Positions 9,305 to 18,927 are shown, counted from the stretch's first letter. The stretch: DNA of 64,000 nt from Chengkuizengella sp. SCS-71B (GCF_040100845.1 NZ_JAZHSH010000001.1:372001-436000), one strand, 5' to 3'. Numbers and translations are program-made. Notes: generated from the letters alone by a model not told the origin.

Positions 9305-9986
9305 AAGAAAGAAGGATAAGGTGAGATTACGCAGTATGCTATCATTTTATCAACCTAAGTCTATTTTCTCTGAACAATTTAGATCCATACGAAGTAATAT
9401 CCAATTTTCTTCTGTTGATAAAAGTGTCAAATCAATCTTAGTTACTTCTTCTGTTCCTGGTGAAGGAAAAACGACTACTGCTGTAAATTTGGCGATTTCT
9501 TTTGCGCAGCAAGGGAACCGCGTATTACTTGTAGATACTGATCTTAGAAAGCCTACTTTGCATCACATTTTTGAACGTACTCAACATAGAGGTTTAACTA
9601 ACTATTTGGCTGGTCATTACCGATCAATAGAAGATTTCGTTTGTGATTCTGGCATTGATAACCTTCAAATTGTTACAAGTGGTCCAATCCCCCCTAACCC
9701 TGCAGAATTATTATCTGCAAGTGAAATGAAAGTATTCATGAAGGAAGCCTTTGAAAATTACGATATGGTAGTGTATGATACTTCACCCGTATTAGCAGTA
9801 ACCGATGCACAAATCTTATCAAATGTGTGTGATGGTGTAATTCTTGTTATACGGAGCGGAAAAACAAGAACAGAACAAGTTAAAAAAGCCAAAGAAAATT
9901 TAGAACAAGCGAATGCTAAAATATTAGGAGCGATCTTAAATAAGAAGAAGGTGTCAAAACATGAATCTTATTATTATATACAATAA
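9294..9986 (+). CDS. Cytoplasmic tyrosine-protein kinase of the BY family (CapB/YwqD type)
   Basis: A 230-residue bacterial tyrosine kinase. Walker A SSVPGEGKTTTAVN (Lys near residue 59), Walker A' LLVDTDLRKP and Walker B MVVYDTSPV are all present. The C-terminus ends in HESYYYIQ, a short tyrosine cluster that is the usual autophosphorylation site. The ATG at 9294 is chosen over an upstream start because AAGGAAGGGAG lies 9 bases before it and the protein then begins like other members. It works with the membrane subunit just upstream to regulate polymer assembly. The partner tyrosine phosphatase gene often found next to it is not present here. Confidence 0.9.
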   Translation: MKLERKKDKVRLRSMLSFYQPKSIFSEQFRSIRSNIQFSSVDKSVKSILVTSSVPGEGKTTTAVNLAISFAQQGNRVLLVDTDLRKPTLHHIFERTQHRGLTNYLAGHYRSIEDFVCDSGIDNLQIVTSGPIPPNPAELLSASEMKVFMKEAFENYDMVVYDTSPVLAVTDAQILSNVCDGVILVIRSGKTRTEQVKKAKENLEQANAKILGAILNKKKVSKHESYYYIQ

Positions 9987-10107
9987 ATCTCTATAGTCAA
10001 TTTTTAAGTAATTTAATTATAGATAGTTCTAGAATAATACATACTATAACCAAGATTAATGATTGTATTTTTTGCAAAATATCTCAACCATACTCGGAGT
10101 GAACAAC

Positions 10108-10992
10108 GTGAAAATCAAGCCATTTTTCAATGAAATGATATGTAGAATTCAAGATGATGAAGTCAATGCTATTGCTGCACAGTTAACTTATTATCAGATT
10201 TTATCTTTTTTTCCTTTCCTTATCTTTCTCATTACATTACTTTCATACACAACCATTACAAGTCAGGATGTACTAAAGGAGATCACGGAGCTCCTGCCTG
10301 ATAATACTGATCAGACGATTATAAATTTAATAGCGGAGACGGTATCCAGTCGTAGTGAGACACTGTTATCCCTTGGTGTCATTGCTGCCATTTGGACAGC
10401 CTCTAGAGGGGTTATGGCTATTATTCGTGGGATTAATAAGGCTTATGATGAAGCGGAAAACAGACACTATGTTGTCGTTAGAGGGATTTCTATTTTATAT
10501 ACTCTGTATCTAGCTTTGGTGCTGTTGCTTTTATTTATCATGCTTGTTTTTGGAGAAGTAATAGGTAGACAAGTGTTTAGTTTCTTTGAGTTGCCACAAT
10601 ATTTTGGAATTGTATGGAGATGGATGAAATATTTGATTCCACTCTTTGTTATTTTCTTTGTTTTTGTGTTCTTGTACCATAGTGCACCAAATCGAAAATT
10701 AAAATATAGAGAAGTTTTGCCAGGAGCCATTTTTACAACCGTTGGTTTGATCGTGGTTTCACTTCTATTTTCAATATACATAAATAACTTTGGTAATTTT
10801 TCAAAGACGTACGGAAGTATAGGAGGAGTCATTGGTTTACTCATCTGGATGTACCTTATTAATATTACAATTATCCTAGGTGGTGAGGTCAATGCAGCTT
10901 TAACAAATTTACGTGAAGGAAGAAGGAGAGAGCATTGTAAACCTTTTGGGTATTATTTGATTCTTCCTTTTAAGCACAAAAAGGAGAAATGA
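10108..10992 (+). CDS. YihY/BrkB-family membrane protein
   Basis: A 294-residue membrane protein with about six hydrophobic segments and the family features DDEVNAIAAQLTYYQILSFF near the N-terminus, WTASRGVMAIIRGINKAYD in the middle and YGSIGGVIGLLIWMYL near the C-terminus. The family was once annotated as ribonuclease BN, which is not supported. Its true function is uncertain (transport or envelope roles have been proposed). The GTG at 10108 follows GGAGTGA by 5 bases and gives the normal family length. A TTG at 10063 is a less likely start. Confidence 0.85.
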   Translation: MKIKPFFNEMICRIQDDEVNAIAAQLTYYQILSFFPFLIFLITLLSYTTITSQDVLKEITELLPDNTDQTIINLIAETVSSRSETLLSLGVIAAIWTASRGVMAIIRGINKAYDEAENRHYVVVRGISILYTLYLALVLLLLFIMLVFGEVIGRQVFSFFELPQYFGIVWRWMKYLIPLFVIFFVFVFLYHSAPNRKLKYREVLPGAIFTTVGLIVVSLLFSIYINNFGNFSKTYGSIGGVIGLLIWMYLINITIILGGEVNAALTNLREGRRREHCKPFGYYLILPFKHKKEK

Positions 10993-11086
10993 GGGCAAAC
11001 ATGGGATTTATATACATGTTAATTAAAAAATAAATATAGTAAAATATGTACTGAATGTCCAATAATAATAAGGTGGAGTTGACAAC

Positions 11087-14000
11087 ATGAGAAACAGCAA
11101 TAGGTACATATTAGTGTCATTATTATCTTTTTTACTTATTTTTTCTTCGGTGGTTCCTTTGGCTGGTGTACAAGCTGAGGGGGATGTAGTTGAGGATGTA
11201 ACTAACGTAGGTGACTTGTTAGAACCGGAAATTACTGAGGGAAATAACCAGCAAGAAGAAGTAGGTTTAGTTCAAAATTTCCAGCTTCTAGTTCCAGAAG
11301 GATACGAGACCTACCATTTTTCTGGTGAAATTAACTTACTGAATAGAGAACAAAGTAATGAATTTTTGTCTGTAGAAGAGTTTTTAGATTTGAAAAATGG
11401 AAGCCTGGATGAGGATACAGAATATTTTCTAAATATCACTATTAAGTTGAGGAATAGTGAAGGAAATAAGATCAATTATTTATATCGAGAAAAGTTAGAT
11501 GGCAATGAAATTAAAAATTTAAATAATGTTAATGTATCAGAAGATGAAGTTAATCGACTTCAGATCCATATGAATGAAGAATTCAACAATGAATTGATCA
11601 CTCTAGTTGTATTAGGCTCTGATGAATACTCAGTTGAAGTTGATAAATATGATTTTAACAACAATTCACAAGTAGAGTTGTGGTTGCCCTCTAACTTAAA
11701 CAATTTTCTTGTTAAATATGTAGGTAATGATTACTCAAATGAAATTTCTGATGCATTTTATATAGTAAAAGAAATTGATATTTCAAATATTGATTTAAAT
11801 ACTCCTATTACATTTGATGAAGAATTTAATAATTTAGTAGATGTAGTATTTGATAGAGATCTTCCACATGTGTCTTTTATAGACTATGGCATTTCAAGAT
11901 CTTTTAGGAACATTGATAGAGTATCTGTATCTCCAGGGGAAAGATTTATAAGTGCAATGCTTTATGGAAACAATTTCTTTTCGAGTTGGTCTACTGACAT
12001 AATTGATTTTCAGTTCCAAACTGAGTTATCTTTTTCAGATACTATGAATCTAGAAATAGATGTATATTATAATTTTTTAAGTCATGCAATTTCACTAAAA
12101 AATGATATACAGAGTGGGGATTTTGATCTTGACTGGGTAGATTCTGAAAATATATCTCATTCTTTTATGATAAAAAATCAAGATACAGATGATATTTATA
12201 AACTTGAAGAAGAGTGGGGTTCATATCTATTGATTGATGATTTAGTTCTTCCACCAGGAAATTATGTATACTTTGTAGAGGTTGAATTTGAGGGGCAAAC
12301 TCTGGAACAATCAGTTGATTTTACAATAGGTGAAGGTCGTGTATATCCTAATGTTTCTGCTGATGATGAGAACAATGTGATATTAAATGCAGATACAAGT
12401 ATGGAGTATTCAGCCGATGGTGGTATTTCATGGTTACAGTATGATGATTCAAACCGACCTACATTTAATGGCGATCAAGAAGTACTCGTTCGTTATAAAA
12501 ATCTAACTAGTTATATTATAGTGTTTTTTACTAAAAACAATGATGAAACAGGAGACTTTAAGTTCAATTTACCTAGTGGATTTGAAGAGTATGAAGTGTC
12601 CTTAAATTCAGGAATAGTAAGAAGTTTTGGGAATGGAGTAAGCAGTAAAGGGTTTAGATCTTTTGATGAATTTAATGATGTTCGTTTAGATCTAGAAGAA
12701 AACGAAGATCATTGGATAGAAATGGCGTTTGAATTAAAAAGTGATGCTGGTGAAATCATTATATATTTATATCAAGCTAACTTAGCAGGTCAAGAAATTA
12801 ATGATTTAGAAGAAATTAATATAGATGAATCAGAAGTGATTGAACTTCAAATTGAACCACATAATAAACTTAATCATCATAGAATTACTGTTATTTCTGA
12901 TCAAAATTTTGGGTTCAGCATTGAAGAAGTTCTATTTAATGAATCGGGTATTATGTTATGGTTACCTAAAGAAATATCAAAATTTTACTTAAAATACTCT
13001 GCACAAACTGAATTAGAAGATGATTTATCTCAACAAGTTCTTCTTTTTAAAGAAGTCGATCTGAGTGTGTATGAATCTCCAATTCATTTTGATAATGAAT
13101 TAAAAGAAGCTGTTGAAATATCTTTTTATAGAAATAATCAGCCATTAGACATAGATTATTTGGCAATGGATCATTATTCAGCATCATTTTTTAGTTTTCC
13201 TGAGTTTAAACAAAATACAATTATATTGACACCTGATTTAGTTAGGTTTTTTATTGAAGAACGTCAGGGGGATTATATTTGGAAATGGTATAGTAAAGAG
13301 ATAGATATCGTAGAAAATACACAATTGCAATTGACGGATTTAATTGAAATGGATGTATCTTTTTCATACTTGAGTAATGAAATTAAGTTTGAACATAATA
13401 TAAAGGGTAGCCAATTTAACCTTCATAATGTAGTTTCTGATCGTAATAGTGATTCTGCTATTTCTTCCTTAATAGAAATAAAAAATGTAAATAAAGAAAT
13501 TGTATTTGAAGATACGCTAGATTTTGATTATCCAGGTGGAATTTTTTATGAAATTCCTTATGATTCTTTGCCTTCTGGAAATTATGAATACAATGTAGCG
13601 ATTCATGTTCCAGGTCAGGAACCATTACAAGAGTCAGCCTGGTTTCAATTTGACACATTGGGAACATCAAGTGCACCTATCAACATGAGAGCTATAACAT
13701 CAAATCTAGAAATAGAATTGACCTGGGAATCAAATGTAAACAATAATGCTCCTACTGGTTATGTTGTGAAACGTTCGGAAGCAGAAGGTGGACCTTATGA
13801 AGATATTGCAGAATTGAATAGCAGTGAAACGATTATAAATAGTGATGGTGTAACAGGAACTACTCATTATATAGATACTGATATTGAGAGTGATACAACT
13901 TATCACTATATTGTGACAGCATTGAATGATGTTGGTGAGGGTATCCCTTCAAATGAAATATCAGCAATGGTAGAATCAGATGAAGATAACGATGGATCTG

Positions 14001-15352
14001 ACGATGAAGACTCTGATGGTGGAGACTCTGGCGAATCAACTCCAAGCGGCGGTTCAGGTGGAGGCTCAGCACCCCCTCCAGCTGACGTCGAAGAAACCAA
14101 GTCAACTGAACAAGAAGAATCAGAAGAAGAGTTAGACGACTCTAAGAGCGTAGAAGTTGATGTTGCAAAAGAAGCGAAAACAGAAGAGCAAGCCGATGGA
14201 TCAACAAAAACGAAGATTGAATTGGATGAACGAACAATCAACAAAGCATTAGAAGATGTGGACGAAGTGGAGCAGCTTGTAATAGATTTATCAACGGTTG
14301 AAACAGACGGATTGGACATTGAGCTTAGCTCTGACATTATCGATTCCGTAACAGATAAAAACGATGAAGTAGTGATTGAAATCATCATGGACGAAGCAGC
14401 ATACCACCTTCCTATAGAAGAAATTGATCTTAAAGATATTTCTAAAGAATTAGGTGTATCTGCAAATGAATTAAAAGTTTCTATCCAGATTAACAAGGTG
14501 AAGAATACAGAATTAATAGAGGATCAAGATGAGCTAGATCTAGCATCAGACGTATATGATTTTCATATTGAAGTCACTTCAGGAGATGAAACAGTAGAAA
14601 TTGAACACTTTAGTCAATATATTGAGCGTGTGATCATGGGTGAAAAGAGATTTGATCCTAATCGTTCCATTGCAGTTCGTCTAAACGAAGATGGAACTTT
14701 TACTCCTATTCCAACTGTGTTTAATGGAAAAGAAGCAATCATTAAAAGTACTTCGAATAGTAAGTATGTCATTGTTGAAAATAAAGTAAGCTTTGAAGAT
14801 AGTGAGGGTTGGTATCAGACCACTATCGAAAAATTATCAAGTAAATATATAATAAATGGGATTAGTGATACTAAGTTTGCACCAAATGAAGTAACCACGC
14901 GTGCACAATTAGCAGCGATGTTGGTTAGAAGCTTAGATTTGAAATCTAACAAAGATTACTCAAGTATCTTTACAGATGTAGAAGGAACGGAATGGTTTGT
15001 AAACGAGCTGAATGCAGCTGTGGAAGCAGGAATTGTGAAAGGTTATAATGATAACACCTTTAAACCAAACGATTTGATAACACGTGAACAAGCAGCAGCA
15101 ATGATTTATCGAGCTATGGCATTAGTACAGTTTGATGAATCCAAGTTAAATCAAAGTTTAATTGCAAAAGATAAGTTTTCAGATTATGCAGAAATAAGTA
15201 AATGGGCAATAGAAGAATTAGAAGTAATGACTCAGACAGGCATTATTGGTGGTAAAACGGAAAATATGATTGCACCATCAGCGAATGCAACAAGAGCAGA
15301 AGTAGCTGTGATGATTGCACGTTTCTTACAGTTTGTAGATTTTATGAACTAA
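11087..15352 (+). CDS. Large secreted S-layer-homology (SLH) protein with fibronectin type III domain
   Basis: A 1421-residue exported protein. A signal peptide covers about residues 1-31, with likely cleavage after VQA. Two related beta-rich modules follow, starting near residues 65 and 490. A fibronectin type III domain lies near 861-960 and ends in TTYHYIVTALNDVGEG. Next is an acidic Ser/Gly/Asp linker (about 961-1010), then a domain near 1030-1235 of the kind often placed before SLH repeats. Three SLH domains follow from about residue 1240 to the end, marked by TRAQLAAMLVR, TREQAAAMIYRA and TRAEVAVMIARF. SLH domains bind pyruvylated secondary cell-wall polymer, so this should be a cell-surface protein. 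GGTGGAG precedes the ATG. What the N-terminal modules bind is unknown. Confidence 0.9.
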   Translation: MRNSNRYILVSLLSFLLIFSSVVPLAGVQAEGDVVEDVTNVGDLLEPEITEGNNQQEEVGLVQNFQLLVPEGYETYHFSGEINLLNREQSNEFLSVEEFLDLKNGSLDEDTEYFLNITIKLRNSEGNKINYLYREKLDGNEIKNLNNVNVSEDEVNRLQIHMNEEFNNELITLVVLGSDEYSVEVDKYDFNNNSQVELWLPSNLNNFLVKYVGNDYSNEISDAFYIVKEIDISNIDLNTPITFDEEFNNLVDVVFDRDLPHVSFIDYGISRSFRNIDRVSVSPGERFISAMLYGNNFFSSWSTDIIDFQFQTELSFSDTMNLEIDVYYNFLSHAISLKNDIQSGDFDLDWVDSENISHSFMIKNQDTDDIYKLEEEWGSYLLIDDLVLPPGNYVYFVEVEFEGQTLEQSVDFTIGEGRVYPNVSADDENNVILNADTSMEYSADGGISWLQYDDSNRPTFNGDQEVLVRYKNLTSYIIVFFTKNNDETGDFKFNLPSGFEEYEVSLNSGIVRSFGNGVSSKGFRSFDEFNDVRLDLEENEDHWIEMAFELKSDAGEIIIYLYQANLAGQEINDLEEINIDESEVIELQIEPHNKLNHHRITVISDQNFGFSIEEVLFNESGIMLWLPKEISKFYLKYSAQTELEDDLSQQVLLFKEVDLSVYESPIHFDNELKEAVEISFYRNNQPLDIDYLAMDHYSASFFSFPEFKQNTIILTPDLVRFFIEERQGDYIWKWYSKEIDIVENTQLQLTDLIEMDVSFSYLSNEIKFEHNIKGSQFNLHNVVSDRNSDSAISSLIEIKNVNKEIVFEDTLDFDYPGGIFYEIPYDSLPSGNYEYNVAIHVPGQEPLQESAWFQFDTLGTSSAPINMRAITSNLEIELTWESNVNNNAPTGYVVKRSEAEGGPYEDIAELNSSETIINSDGVTGTTHYIDTDIESDTTYHYIVTALNDVGEGIPSNEISAMVESDEDNDGSDDEDSDGGDSGESTPSGGSGGGSAPPPADVEETKSTEQEESEEELDDSKSVEVDVAKEAKTEEQADGSTKTKIELDERTINKALEDVDEVEQLVIDLSTVETDGLDIELSSDIIDSVTDKNDEVVIEIIMDEAAYHLPIEEIDLKDISKELGVSANELKVSIQINKVKNTELIEDQDELDLASDVYDFHIEVTSGDETVEIEHFSQYIERVIMGEKRFDPNRSIAVRLNEDGTFTPIPTVFNGKEAIIKSTSNSKYVIVENKVSFEDSEGWYQTTIEKLSSKYIINGISDTKFAPNEVTTRAQLAAMLVRSLDLKSNKDYSSIFTDVEGTEWFVNELNAAVEAGIVKGYNDNTFKPNDLITREQAAAMIYRAMALVQFDESKLNQSLIAKDKFSDYAEISKWAIEELEVMTQTGIIGGKTENMIAPSANATRAEVAVMIARFLQFVDFMN

Positions 15353-15396
15353 TTAAAATCATTTAATTTAAAAGCTATCCTTGATGATAAAAGCTA

Positions 15397-15444
15397 AACT
15401 GCGCCTCCAATTGTATGATAGCGTCTAACAATTGGGGTGCAGTT
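15397..15444. repeat. Palindromic element, copy 1 (related copy at 62130-62177)
   Basis: An imperfect 48-base inverted repeat with arms AACTGCGCCTCCAATTGT and ACAATTGGGGTGCAGTT. Its reverse complement matches 62130-62177 at about 38 of 48 positions, including the shared core CCCAATTGTTAGAC. Two dispersed copies suggest a small mobile or regulatory repeat. From memory the core resembles ends of IS3-type elements, which I cannot verify. Here it lies between convergent genes and may help stop transcription, although no T-run follows. Confidence 0.5.
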
Positions 15445-15465
15445 CATCTGGGATAAAATAAAAAA

Positions 15466-15503
15466 AGCTAATTACAAAATGAGTTTGTATTAGCTACTTT
15501 TTT
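15466..15503. terminator. Bidirectional rho-independent terminator
   Basis: AGCTAATTACAAA and TTTGTATTAGCT form a stem with one unpaired base and a 5-base loop. A T-run follows on the plus strand, and an A-run precedes it (a T-run on the minus strand). It separates the convergent SLH protein gene and ilvA. Confidence 0.8.
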
Positions 15504-15547
15504 GTATTAAATGAGGGAATATAAATTTTTTTGTGTAAATGGAATTT

Positions 15548-16795
15548 TTATATCAATAAATTAAACAGCTTCTCATCCTTATTAATTTCAATATATTTGA
15601 TATCTTTTTCCGCTAAACGTTCAATCAGTGCATCATAATCTTCACGATGTTTTAACTCAATACCTACGAGTGCGGGTCCATTTTCTCGATTGTTCTTTTT
15701 CGTATATTCAAATTGAATAATGTCATCATCTTTGCCTAGCACATCATCTAGAAATTCTCTTAATGCACCCGATCTTTGAGGAAAATTAATAATAAAATAA
15801 TGCCTTAACCCCTCATATATAAGTGAACGTTCTTTAATATCCTGCATTCTATCAATGTCGTTGTTCCCACCACTGATGACACAAACGACATTTTTCCCTT
15901 TGATTTCATCTTTATAAAAATCTAGTGCCGTAATTGGTAATGCTCCAGCTGGTTCAATTACAATCGCATTATTGTTATACATTTGTAAAATGGTCGTACA
16001 TGCTTTTCCTTCCGGAACGAGTACAATATCATCTACAAGCTGTTTACAAAGTTCAAATGTAATCCTTCCTACTTTTTGAACTGCAGCACCGTCTACAAAT
16101 TTGTTTATATTTTCAAGGTTGACGATTTCATCTTGTTCAATAGATCGTTTCATTGCAGGGGCACCTTCAGGCTCTACCCCAATGATTTTTGTGTCAGGAC
16201 TCACACTTTTAATATAACTCCCTGTTCCTGCAGCTAATCCACCGCCACCTATGGTCACAAATACATGGTCAATATTTTCAGAAGTTTGATTCATAATTTC
16301 CATCCCTATAGTTCCTTGCCCAATAACAGTAAGAGGATCATCAAAAGGATGGATAAAGGGCATTTCTTTTTCATTACTATATTGTATCGCGGTTGTATAA
16401 GCATCATCATACGTATCACCTGTCATGATGACCTCTACAAACTCTTTACCAAATAATTTTACTTGCGAGATTTTTTGCTTTGGTGTTGTGGAAGGCATAA
16501 ATATTTTGCCTTGGATACCTAATCGATTACACGAATAAGCAACTCCTTGCGCATGATTTCCAGCACTGGCACATACAACGCCCCGTTCACGAACCTCTTT
16601 GGATAAACTTTGTATCGCAAGATAAGCCCCTCGAATTTTAAAAGAACGAACGACCTGTAAATCCTCCCGTTTTAAATAAACATTACAGTCATACATTTGA
16701 GATAACAGTTCATTATATTGTAGTGGGGTAGTTTCAATGACGGGATTAAGCACCCGACTAGCGTGAATAATGTCTTGAATCTGAATGCTTTGCAT
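15548..16795 (-). CDS. ilvA: Threonine dehydratase (threonine ammonia-lyase), biosynthetic
   Basis: A 415-residue PLP enzyme that converts threonine to 2-oxobutanoate, the first committed step to isoleucine. The PLP lysine is in SFKIRGAY (Lys53), and SAGNHAQG and the glycine-rich GGGGLAAG cofactor loop are present. The C-terminal 80 residues (RHYFIINFPQRSGALREF onward) form an ACT-like regulatory domain, so isoleucine feedback control is likely. Its length is close to the B. subtilis enzyme. AAGGAGG precedes the ATG on the minus strand. It lies 22 bases after the nuclease gene on the same strand, so the two may share a transcript. The other ilv genes are not in this window. Confidence 0.95.
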   Translation of the reverse strand: MQSIQIQDIIHASRVLNPVIETTPLQYNELLSQMYDCNVYLKREDLQVVRSFKIRGAYLAIQSLSKEVRERGVVCASAGNHAQGVAYSCNRLGIQGKIFMPSTTPKQKISQVKLFGKEFVEVIMTGDTYDDAYTTAIQYSNEKEMPFIHPFDDPLTVIGQGTIGMEIMNQTSENIDHVFVTIGGGGLAAGTGSYIKSVSPDTKIIGVEPEGAPAMKRSIEQDEIVNLENINKFVDGAAVQKVGRITFELCKQLVDDIVLVPEGKACTTILQMYNNNAIVIEPAGALPITALDFYKDEIKGKNVVCVISGGNNDIDRMQDIKERSLIYEGLRHYFIINFPQRSGALREFLDDVLGKDDDIIQFEYTKKNNRENGPALVGIELKHREDYDALIERLAEKDIKYIEINKDEKLFNLLI

Positions 16796-16817
16796 GGTTT
16801 CCTCCTTATTGCCTACA

Positions 16818-17747
16818 TTAGTTAGCTATTTCATCACAATTTTCTCTAAAGTTACAACCCCAACAATTTTGTGTAGTAGGGTTTGGTGTAAATTTAGAAA
16901 TGGGTAGAGGTTTATTCATTTCAGGTTCCTCTAGACATTTTTTCATTTGATTCATACTTTCTACTATGTCAATTTTAAGCTGATTTAGTTCATTTTCATC
17001 GATTGTGATCTTTGCAGTCTTTCCAGATAACAAGTATTCTAACCTAATTTCTATCTGTTCAAAAGGTACTTTATATTTATCATGTAAAAATAGTGCATAT
17101 AACAAAAGTTGATTTTCATTTTCTTCAGATTCTTTTCCTGTTTTCCAATCAACGATGATCCAACGGTTTCGCTTTTTATATAAAAAATCTAGCTTCACAT
17201 AAATTTTCTGTCCGTTGATGAGAAAGGTGTTAAGTTCTTCTATCTCTATTATTTTCATATCTTGATCTTGTAATAGATCTTGTATCGTTTCACTTTCAAA
17301 AAAATTGGTTACACATAGTTTTAAGCGCTCTTTAATTTGTTCTACTCGTTTTGGTGGAAGTTTATCACCGTAGTATAACTCGTGTAACATTTTTAGTTTT
17401 TTTGGTGCCATCTTCCATCTTGCCATGTCTAATGAATCTTTATAAGCTTGATTCAGGTGGAATCGAACATCTTCAGTGATCTCTTTTTGCTTAGGTATGG
17501 ATTTTTCTAGCTGCCATTGTTTTAATGAAGCTTCTGCCATTAGATGAACACCATCGCCTAACATCATATAAAGATTAGTAATTTGTTTTAAACGGTACGC
17601 TGTACGCTGTTCTTCGGATGCCTCTCTCAACCAACCGTTATGTGAACCATAATAATGGTAATAATATTTTCTTTTACAATCCCTAAAAATTTGATGGCGT
17701 GATTGCGACCACGACCATTCGGGATAAGGACGAATTTCAAAAGCCAT
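16818..17747 (-). CDS. PD-(D/E)XK-superfamily nuclease with probable iron-sulfur cysteines
   Basis: About 309 residues. The C-terminal half has the PD-(D/E)XK nuclease core: KLDFLYKKRNRWIIVDWKTGK supplies the metal-binding Asp residues and the catalytic Lys, as in Cas4, AddB and related RecB-type nucleases. One Cys near the N-terminus (FRDCKRKYYY) and three near the C-terminus (NCWGCNFRENC) match the four-Cys arrangement that holds a 4Fe-4S cluster in the Cas4/AddB group. No helicase domain is attached and no CRISPR or AddA gene is nearby. The ATG at 17747 is preferred over one 36 bases upstream because AAAGGAG precedes it. It is probably a stand-alone DNA repair or processing exonuclease. 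Confidence 0.75.
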   Translation of the reverse strand: MAFEIRPYPEWSWSQSRHQIFRDCKRKYYYHYYGSHNGWLREASEEQRTAYRLKQITNLYMMLGDGVHLMAEASLKQWQLEKSIPKQKEITEDVRFHLNQAYKDSLDMARWKMAPKKLKMLHELYYGDKLPPKRVEQIKERLKLCVTNFFESETIQDLLQDQDMKIIEIEELNTFLINGQKIYVKLDFLYKKRNRWIIVDWKTGKESEENENQLLLYALFLHDKYKVPFEQIEIRLEYLLSGKTAKITIDENELNQLKIDIVESMNQMKKCLEEPEMNKPLPISKFTPNPTTQNCWGCNFRENCDEIAN

Positions 17748-17983
17748 GATGATTGCTCCTTTCAGATCTTCATATTTCGACATATTTTTTTGAAATCCTT
17801 TAATCTAGTGAAGAATTCATTCATTAGATATAAGATTAGATTCAACAATCACAAAAAGGGTTTGAAATTTAACTTATGGTATACTAAATTTGAATGATTT
17901 GGCAAGTGAAATTTTCAAGAAATAAATTTAAAAAATATCCGAAGAGTAGTTGTGATGAAAATGTCAGAAATCTTTTATACTTA

Positions 17984-18012
17984 TTGACATTTCAATAATT
18001 TGGATAGAAAAT
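17984..18012 (+). promoter_or_regulatory. Candidate sigma-A promoter of ytoQ
   Basis: A perfect TTGACA (17984-17989) is followed after 17 bases by GAAAAT (18007-18012), 34 bases upstream of the ytoQ start. The -35 is consensus and the -10 is weak. The rest of the 298-base gap before ytoQ is AT-rich and shows no gene. Confidence 0.45.
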
Positions 18013-18045
18013 ATTTTATTTTTAAATTTTTAAGGGAGTGAATGA

Positions 18046-18489
18046 ATGATGGAACTTGTAGTTTATTTAGCGGGTCAAATTCATGATGATTGGAGAGAGA
18101 GTTTTAGAAGTAAAATCAAGGAAAAAAACCTTTCCATCCAAACCGTGGGACCACAGGAAAATCATGATCGATCAGACGAAATAGGGGAATCAATTAAAGG
18201 GACACAACCAAATGCCATTTATCGAGATGAAGCGGCTTCTCAAATGAACAATCTTAGGACTACAGTATTAATGAACAAAGCAGATGTAGTTGTAGCATTA
18301 TTTGGTTCTAAATATAAACAGTGGAACACTGCGATGGATGCTGCTACAGCGATTCAACTGGGCAAACCTGTTATACTAGTTCGTCCTGAAGAACTCCACC
18401 ATGCGTTAAAGGAATTATCCAATAAATCACAAGTAGTTGTAGAAACGTTAGATCAAGCTGTAGAAGCATTGGCTTACATATTGGAATAA
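18046..18489 (+). CDS. ytoQ: YtoQ-family protein
   Basis: A 147-residue protein that matches B. subtilis YtoQ closely from memory, in motifs such as VYLAGQIHDDWRESF, VGPQENHDRSD and KQWNTAMDAATAIQLGKPV. The fold resembles nucleoside 2-deoxyribosyltransferases and other small Rossmann-like proteins, but the biochemical role is not established. GGGAGTG precedes two consecutive ATG codons, and either could start it. It stands alone between an upstream promoter and a downstream terminator. Confidence 0.9.
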   Translation: MMELVVYLAGQIHDDWRESFRSKIKEKNLSIQTVGPQENHDRSDEIGESIKGTQPNAIYRDEAASQMNNLRTTVLMNKADVVVALFGSKYKQWNTAMDAATAIQLGKPVILVRPEELHHALKELSNKSQVVVETLDQAVEALAYILE

Positions 18490-18529
18490 ATTTGTTAAAA
18501 GTAAAAATAGGAAATAGAAATAATGATGT

Positions 18530-18558
18530 AGCTCTTGGTATATGATCAAGAGCTTTTT
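18530..18558 (+). terminator. Rho-independent terminator after ytoQ
   Basis: AGCTCTTG and CAAGAGCT form a perfect 8-bp stem with a 9-base loop, followed by five T's. Confidence 0.85.
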
Positions 18559-18670
18559 GTGTTGCTTGCTGATGACTTTAATCCGAAACCAGACCCCTTA
18601 TTTTTATCATTTGACTTATAAGAAACCTTAAAAAGGGAAAACATAAAGGAGTAAAAAGGAGGAAAAAAAC

Positions 18671-18904
18671 ATGAATGGGATGTACAGTACTTATATCAAT
18701 ATTGGGTTGGTCCTTATCGTGATCATCGGTATTGGTTCGTTAATTTATACGTTTAGGTTAGCTCAAGAGCAAAGGAATGAAGATCAAAGTGGAACATCTA
18801 CGAAACATCCGATCATTTTAAATCCAGTATTACTTAGTTATGTGATTATTACCCTTTTAATGCTAGTCGGTGCATATTTCTTTTACATTTACGTACTTAA
18901 ATAA
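18671..18904 (+). CDS. Small two-helix membrane protein, unknown function
   Basis: A 77-residue protein with two hydrophobic segments, near residues 9-28 and 54-75, joined by a polar loop (LAQEQRNEDQSGTSTK). The ribosome-binding site is very strong (AAAAGGAGG). It lies 23 bases upstream of the next small gene and probably forms an operon with it and the DUF421 gene. I do not recognise the family. Confidence 0.65.
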   Translation: MNGMYSTYINIGLVLIVIIGIGSLIYTFRLAQEQRNEDQSGTSTKHPIILNPVLLSYVIITLLMLVGAYFFYIYVLK

Positions 18905-18927
18905 AACTTGAGGGGAGTTATCTTATT

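Noticed and set aside
13906-14496. Minus-strand frame of 196 codons inside the SLH protein gene
   Set aside because: Its Ser/Pro-rich sequence mirrors the acidic linker of the SLH protein, and that gene is clearly the coding one.
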